The notes under the pieces were generated by a model, which did no database searches, was not told the origin of the DNA, and saw only the letters and a list, made by a program, of their open reading frames with translations. The position numbers were made by a program, and so were the translations under genes. A stretch of DNA of 64,000 bases, taken from contig ML769446.1 of NCBI GenBank assembly GCA_009733575.1, positions 62,001-126,000 on the forward strand. Reading direction: 5' to 3'. The DNA comes from Gymnopus androsaceus JB14. Its lineage: Eukaryota; Basidiomycota; Agaricomycetes; Agaricales; Omphalotaceae. Within the stretch, counting starts at the first letter, position 1. The number at the start of each line of letters is the position of its first letter. This document shows, piece after piece, positions 57,705 to 64,000 of the stretch.

Positions 57705-59247
57705 GTCAGACAGAGAACGGATAATAAATGGAACCACGGACTTGTGAAGACGACATGGAAGCGTTGTGTTTGTGTAGAAGAGGTAACCTATGTGTTTTGG
57801 TGGGTTGGATTATTGTAACGTCTGGAATCACGCTGACTTTTATACCTCTATCCTCAACGACCCTCGGTCTGGGGAAAGGAAAATGAATGGCTCAGTGACG
57901 GAGGAGATGAAACAATATTTATTTCACCTATCCACTTAAGAAAACGGGTATCGAGCGGACGTTGCGGAACCTCCTCGGTAAGCGCCCAATGAGCGCCATG
58001 AACCTTGTCAGGGTAACGGGACTCCAAGCTTTGCTACAATAAACCAGATTGCTGAAATCTGCTGAGATGGAGATTGTCGTCATTACTTCTTGAGTTGATC
58101 TCTTTGTATTATTTTCAAACGCCGACTAAAACGATTTTACTCCCTGTTCATTCATCCGACAGAGAGAGAGCTCTTAACGTTGAGGCATCCTTTATTCTTA
58201 ACTTCTTGGATGTAAAAATTCCTGCAAAGGCAAACTAATCTCCTAAAATGGAAACAGTCGCCACGCGGCGTTCATTGCAGGTTCAGAATTAACAACGTGC
58301 AACACACGTGTCGAGTTCTATAGTTATATATATGAGTCTATACGCTCATAGTTTCCCGCTCAAGATATGGATCCATCCCAAGTACTGCCTTGACCATGGC
58401 ACCCCGAATTCATATCACCCTGAAGTTCAAAGCTTGCCCAGAAAAGTTGTCTTTGTACTTGCTTTGTACTCAAAGGGGATTTTTGCACCGCAAAGGCTCT
58501 CTCTGCCGAGAACCCTTTGTCCAATTCAATAATAAAAAGTGAGTGAAACGACCGGTTTTTCCCGCAATTTCCTGTACGCGTCAAGATGAGGAGAGGCACG
58601 TATCATAATTCGTGCAGACTTGAATGTTTTACAAACCCCTCTATTTCAAACATCCATGGAGAAATCTCCCCCAACAATTATGTCAATACATTATCACATA
58701 TCTCTCGGAGTTCATCCCGTGTTTAGACAGTCGGATCGGTTGAGGAAAAGGAGCATATTGGGTGTTGGCCCTCGGAGCGGTGCCAGTGTGGGGACAAGAG
58801 AGATATGTATTCTTTGCGGCTCTACATAGGAAGCTCATTACAGGCTCAGACCGACTCACTCTAAAAAGCTCGATATTATAATTAATCAACTGTATCTTCC
58901 CACTAAAAATACCGACTTCCCTGGACCCTGCAAAATGATTAGCAGTACATAGTACCTATTCAGTAGTACTTATTACTGTATTAGGGACGTATCTCCCCTA
59001 TGCACGCCGCCACAGTGTTCTAATTTGTATAATGAATTATCCGCTTGAAAACTCGATTCTTAGTGGGCATAGACCAGTATATAAGTACAAAGAAGTTATC
59101 GGAATAAACAAATTACATGATATTTTGTTTTGTTTTAAGCCTACTATATTTTTCATGAATTCACTACGGACTACGGACGGCAAAGAGCCCGATACTTCGT
59201 GCGTCCGAGTCGGCGGGTTGTCGAAAGACTGCAAATCAAATCAAAAG
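57705..59247. other. Intergenic, nothing recognised
   Basis: About 1.5 kb with only short frames on both strands and no repeats that I could match inside the window. Confidence 0.4.
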
Positions 59248-60440
59248 TTAAAACATACCTTTCGCCACAAATCCGAAGATGAATCCGATGCTATTGAGGC
59301 GGACCTTGGAGAATTTATTTGGTAGGGACCGATTGACGACTTGATTAGCTTCCGGTAAACAGTCTTTCGCCAAGCAGTACCCATTTATAGTTGATCTACA
59401 GGGTAGTATCGTGGGCCTACAAGGGCCTACACTATCATCGTACGAGCCTCGTGTAGTTCCTAGATACATATCCGGTAGTAGTGTTAGTAGCTCCGCAACA
59501 ACGAATGCAATACACACCTGCCGTCGTACGGACCCAAGCAGAGCGGAGAGATGTGGATGTTCGGGAAGCGTACGAACGAACCTTTACTACATACAGTGCA
59601 TGCTTCCCTTGAACTTGGCGGAGGAGCGTAACGTGGCTCCACAGTCTCAACAAGGCCACTACACCTTTCCCTCCTAGCTCGAGCCCAGCACATCCTTCCC
59701 CTCCTCCTTGTCACTTTTACCCCATTAAACTTGGGAGTATAGACCCCTTTCTCATGCGCCTACTTCCGCCACATCGCCTCCGCCAGAAATCGGATTCGTA
59801 GATACAGATATTAGGTCACTACGACGCACAAGTTGTGAGTCGGGATTCCAGTCATGACGGAGCATTGGCAATGTTGAACCGGGAAGCCACCGCGTAGAAG
59901 AACAAAGGGGAAGGCGGGCCAAGGCAAATACGAATACATACCGTAACGTATCTCGCTAACAAATCCAACATAATGGAGTGAACAAGGACCTGCATCATTA
60001 TCTACTACATCATCTTGTAAATCCTTCGATTCGTCCAGCCAACCGTACTCCGATGCGTAACATGCGTCGATTTCCACCTAAAAAAACGGAGGGTAAGGAG
60101 CCTGGGGAAGTATAGCACGGCACTGTCAACGGTAATGGTAGACTGCTACTCTCGAGGTTGACGACAATTCTTGGCCCTTGGGAGGTCCCAGATGCTGCTC
60201 CACAAGAGCGAAATCCAAGATAGACACCCTCGACTCGACCGGGGAGAAATTACTTGATCGTGATACTTGAAGGATTTCAGGATTTCTTCTTGATTCATAT
60301 GAATATTATGATATCGCGGTCGAGAGAGGATTCGAGAAGCACGACTCCATCCCTCCAGTATCAGTGCAGATGCAAGATATATAACATACCAAGCATGCCA
60401 CATCAGAGTCAACCAACCTTGAGAATGAATAAGCCCGACT
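59248..60440 (-). other. Decayed or unrecognised multi-exon coding sequence
   Basis: Minus-strand pieces have protein-like composition and splice-like ends: VSILDFALVEQHLGPPKGQ near 60190, then VEIDACYASEYGWLDESKD with GPCSLHYVGFVSEIRY before a GTATGT donor near 59940, and CLPEANQVVNRSLPNKF with RLNSIGFIFGFVAK before a GTATGT donor near 59255. A related, more eroded piece occurs at about 62560-62960 (ILDFVLG). I know no family for it. It may be one gene or two. Confidence 0.3.
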
Positions 60441-60775
60441 AGTTAGTCACGGCCGGTAGGGGACTAGGAATGAGCGGTGGTGAGCGCGGGGGCGGCAAGT
60501 AGAGCCTCAGAGCAGGTGGCTGGTGATGGCGAAGCCATAGAATGAAAATAAGCTTATCTGATAGCTGACTGGAAACACAAGCCAAATTGATTTGCCGATA
60601 GCGCGCGAAAGAAAACGTTTGACGGAAATTGGACTACTACTAGATCTATTCGAGATGACCTCTCTTTTCGAGGCATCGACAAATGAGGGGCGACGAAGAG
60701 GGCTGTCGAGGATGAAGATTATGTGATCAATAGTTTTGTCGTCGTCCTGGTATTCATGATATCACCTTGAAGGAT
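60441..60775 (-). pseudogene. FHA-gene fragment 3
   Basis: Matches the linker part of the FHA-type gene copies at 47-48 kb and 50-51 kb: the segment with TCTTTTCGAGGCATCGACAA corresponds to the post-FHA linker, and GTTTTGTCGTCGTCCTGGTA to the end of the FHA exon. The FHA core and the coiled coil are absent. Confidence 0.5.
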
Positions 60776-60816
60776 GGCTGTGTGGGTTATTCTGTCCAAC
60801 CGATTCATTGATATTC

Positions 60817-60940
60817 TCCACTCTTGCTATTTTAGGTACATATACTATACCATAGAATTTAAGTGTTTGTATCCGGTCTAAGTATGTTTCCTCCGTTGAC
60901 TCTTGCAATTTCAGGTACATTTACTGTACCATAGAATATG
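60817..60940. repeat. Short dispersed repeat, two neighbouring copies
   Basis: Segments at 60817-60860 and 60895-60940 share the pattern CTCTTGC[T/A]ATTTYAGGTACAT then ACTRTACCATAGAAT. A third copy is at 56371-56409 (GACTCTTGAAATTTTAG then ACCATAGAATAT). No coding capacity. Confidence 0.55.
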
Positions 60941-60990
60941 TGTCGCGACGTCTCGAAATTTGATTTTTTCCCAGTAAAGATAAATTAAAA

Positions 60991-62283
60991 CATCAGCAAG
61001 TTCCCAAGTGTATGATCCGCGTGATTCATACCGATCATACGCCATCATACACTTCTTGATGTGTATGATGGGCAAGGGGGAGTGCGTAACGACATACGCC
61101 GATCATACGCGGTCATGCGGCCAGTCAACTCGCGTTATACATGCTTCATACAGTCTTCATACACAGGTTATACGCTTCATACGTACTGGAAATTCTATTA
61201 TGCATTCATTACAAGCATTTTCGCTCCATTAGAATACATGAAAAAGAATAAATTCATTCACTATTTACTACACGACGCTGCTACTAATACAGCTATACAC
61301 TACAAGGTGATACCGCTACTTCTGCAATCGTGCCTGCAAAATGATGCTAGCACAAGCCTATCTTGCCGTTGCAAGTAATGACAGGATGGAAGACAGGAGA
61401 TGAAGAATTTCTTGTAGTAAATGAGATGTTGGAGGAAAGTGTCGTCTCGGTTGTGCCAGTGTATAATGTTGGCTCACTTTTCATGACGGAAAAAATCATT
61501 CAGACATAATCGCGAAAATAGTAGAGTGGGTAACTTACCGAGCACTCAACTCTACAGTCTTCAACGGCAAAGAACGACTATAGAATAGACGTCGATAAAT
61601 CAGATGTTTCAAAGGAAAAAAGTAGCTACGACTTACCTCATCTTTGTCAACCACCTCATCGATACTACTATCCTCGATGAGACCTAAAAAAAACTGCATT
61701 ACCCTTTTCCTCAATGGTCTGGCCTCCCTGTTCAGAACCAATGATGATTAACGAAACCCCAAATGACAGAAAAGCAGTAGACGTACTGTATGCATCCAGC
61801 TGTCACACCATAAATATATATAAAGGGAAGTAGAGGCCAAATATGCTGAGGATGATGATGATGGAAGAAAAGACACACCAACAAGAGAAAACAAAAATCA
61901 TGGGACACGTGAAACTATATAGCTGTGGAGTTTCGGAGTTTGAATGGACTTGCATCATTTCAAAATTTCTCGCAACAGCTCAGTGCGGCGTGTAAGTACT
62001 CTAGCGGCACAATTTCACATTAAATGATTGTCCACTTGAGACTTTGGTTTAAAATATATTGGCTGGAGATCTAACATGATTGGTAAAAGTAAGTACTATT
62101 GGCATATGAAGTCGGTATGAAGGTTGTATGATTCTGTATGAAGGTTGTATGAAGACTGTATGATCTTGTATGATGCGCCGGGTCCTGGATCTGTATGATT
62201 GATGTATGATCGGGGTATGATCGGGCCAACGGTTATACCATCATACATGTCATACGCATCATAACTTTCGGAATTTGCTGATG
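60991..62283. mobile_element. 1.3-kb DNA element with terminal inverted repeats and subterminal TCATAC/GTATGA arrays
   Basis: The ends are inverted repeats starting CATCAGCAARTTCC; 21 of the first 26 positions agree. Directly inside the left end (to about 61190) TCATAC/GTATGA-like units occur about ten times. Directly inside the right end (62113-62265) the complementary units occur about eleven times. Such subterminal arrays usually bind a transposase. The roughly 0.9-kb core has a minus-strand frame at 61535-61741 with splice-like ends (QFFLGLIEDSSIDEVVDKDE then a GTAAGT donor), perhaps a transposase remnant, but no full transposase. I could not fix a target-site duplication. It lies between two fragments of the FHA-gene family. 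Confidence 0.65.
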
Positions 62284-62329
62284 AATTCGGTGGCTTTGTG
62301 GCCACCATGGAGTCGTGTAGCCAAGCCAA

Positions 62330-63850
62330 TCGTAGCTACTTGAGAGAATTGAAGGAAAGCTCTCTACTATCGCGTCTTGCTTGTCGCGGCCACTTTATTA
62401 CGGACTATATTTATTGTTTGTCGTCCTGGTATTCATAAAATGGCTCGTAGGGGGTGCAATAATTCGAATCCGTTGCCAACGTGCATTGGCATCATTAGAT
62501 GGAGTAAGTAAACCCTTCCTGATTTCGCTAAAAAAAAAATTATTTAAATCATAATGAGTGAGCGAGACCTGGAACAAAAGTTTGCTGCATACCTCCAATT
62601 TGCAGTGACATGCACCGAACAGAGGGTTGAGACAAAGCATGGCACTGTCAATAACAGCCAAGAACGAAATCTAGGATATATAGTGATACACCCTCGACTG
62701 GGGTGATACTTCATTGCATCTTGATATGAATTATTGAATATGATATCGCAAGTTTTCACAATCAAGAGGGCCTTCGAGGAAGGTTGACTCGGGCTAGTGG
62801 AATCCAGGTCCCAGATCCTACGTATACGTTGAGGATAATGACTTGAGGAGTTGTTAGGAAATATGAGCCAGCCTTTATCACCTAAAGAACACGGTGCCAT
62901 GAGGATCAGCAGCAAAGCGCAAAGCGTTGAATCGTAAAAAGCCTGGTCATGGAACACGGGCAGTGTTACCTCAAAGACGGAGCGCGGAGCCGTTTCAGTA
63001 CGATCTAATAGACGATCTTCAGACTATATGAGTGGGGCATCGCACTTGCATCACTATGAGTAAGAGAAAAAAGGAGGAGCAATAACCGAATGGAAGAGAC
63101 AAAAGCATCCAAGCAGCTGCCGTATTGTCGACACCATACTACAGTCCAGCAGCAGCATAAATGGAGTGTTATCAGCATCAGGGATTTTTGGATGGTCCTG
63201 GTACCTAAGCTGCGAGCATCAGAGTCCGGTGTCTGCAGAAACGTACGTCTGGCGTACTAGTAGATGAGGACAGCAGCACAGCACACCTACGCATTGTGAT
63301 ATGAGCCATGATATCAGCATTACATTCCGTGACCACGCCTGTGCTTATACAGAGAAACTGCCTGTTCGGCGAGTTGGGCTGCAGAGCTGGCTGACGTTGG
63401 CTCAGCACTGAGAGTTCGCTTCGACAAGATTCTCGAGCTTTTTCACCACTTTGTTTCTAGGGCGGATGGAGTGCTAAATTTAGCTAGCACAGATCGAGAG
63501 AGGCTCGTCAAACGAGTATTGAGCTTCATCCACCACTATATATACATAGTATCCGGGAGATCCAGCGAGGAGTTTCGCAGACGTTGAAGGTCGAGGGCGG
63601 ACCGACTGGTGATGAGAATGCGCGCTAGATGCTATGGTAGCGGTTTATCGATATCCTGCAGGCATCAAACCGAGTGGCCTGTTGGGCAGAGCAGTGAATA
63701 ATCTGGAATCAATCTGATACTCGAGTGGAAACACATACCAGATTGCTATTGCTACCACTGCCGACAAGCGTAGCATTAAAAGTTCGATTTCCTTCCACCC
63801 GTCATGGTGGAATCGTATCGCGAAAGTTTTGTGTGTGTTCGGCTAACGAG
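62330..63850 (-). pseudogene. FHA-gene fragment 4, with an insertion of other repeated sequence
   Basis: 62330-62430 matches the end of the FHA exon (CTACTATCGCGTCTT is identical to copy 1). 63230-63640 matches the coiled-coil part (CACTGAGAGT, TATCCGGGAGATCCAGCGAGGA). 63740-63830 matches the linker exon (CATACCAGATTGC, CCACCCGTCATGGT). Between them lies sequence related to the unrecognised piece at 60.2 kb. All frames are broken. Confidence 0.5.
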
Positions 63851-64000
63851 GGATCAACTGAGTCCATGGTTTGCTGCTCGTACGATACGAGCGGGGAGGC
63901 ACGTCATCGAACAGAGGTTGAAAAGCTTGCACGGGTCACTCGAAAGATATCTGGCTCATGGGGGCAATAATCCAGCATCACTATCATTACTGTAAGAAAA
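63851..64000. other. Right edge, nothing recognised
   Basis: Short frames only; probably a continuation of the eroded repeat. Confidence 0.3.

Noticed and set aside
60991..61200. TCATAC array considered as a CRISPR-like or minisatellite array
   Set aside because: The units are short and irregularly spaced without conserved spacers, and the complementary array sits at the opposite inverted end, which fits a transposon terminus.

Overview
The window reads as nuclear DNA of a filamentous basidiomycete, most likely an Agaricomycete. Genes are split by many short GT-AG introns of roughly 45-70 nt, strands are mixed, and several products belong to families typical of mushroom-forming fungi: DUF6534 membrane proteins, MYND-finger/DUF4470 proteins, F-box proteins with a leading coiled coil, a nucleolin-like RGG protein, and small secreted Cys-containing proteins. 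I saw no rRNA, tRNA or CRISPR. Exon structures were worked out by eye from splice consensus and reading-frame continuity, not by alignment.

Layout. 0-11 kb: the end of one DUF6534 gene, a MITE-like element, a bZIP factor, a wrecked Sec9 t-SNARE copy, a decayed small secreted-type gene, and a complete DUF6534 paralogue. 11-25 kb: a damaged F-box gene, an ACC deaminase/D-cysteine desulfhydrase gene, a 733-residue protein rich in SUMO-interaction-like motifs, a MYND-DUF4470 gene, a duplicated block, a probable Mediator subunit 13 remnant, and an unknown helical protein. 25-31 kb: a gene-poor stretch, then a tandem pair of small genes with a helical N-terminus and a C-terminal NGFxINGGxF motif, then the second copy of the block at 20-22 kb. 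31-46 kb is the metabolic part: an FMO-type monooxygenase, an Sde182/DUF1593 nucleoside-hydrolase-like gene beside an alpha-glucoside-type sugar transporter (the two bracketed by direct copies of one F-box gene), a nucleolin-like gene, and a TauD-type dioxygenase. 46-64 kb is accessory and repetitive. It holds two tandem copies of a head-to-head unit (an FHA-domain gene facing a protease-like gene), two further FHA fragments, a divergent pair of secreted Cys-containing paralogues, and a 1.3-kb DNA element with terminal inverted repeats and arrays of TCATAC/GTATGA.

Two themes stand out. First, isolated one-base frameshifts or in-frame stops occur in many otherwise well-conserved genes (Sec9, F-box, MYND, FMO, Sde182-like, nucleolin-like, FHA). 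Others nearby are clean (bZIP, ACC deaminase, SIM-rich protein, transporter, dioxygenase, NGFxINGGxF pair, secreted pair). This is either real decay of duplicated genes or residual indel error in a long-read assembly; the sequence alone cannot decide. Second, segmental duplication is heavy: at least four independent duplicated units lie inside 64 kb. ACC deaminase, the sugar-uptake pair and the secreted proteins would fit a plant-associated life style, but that is inference.
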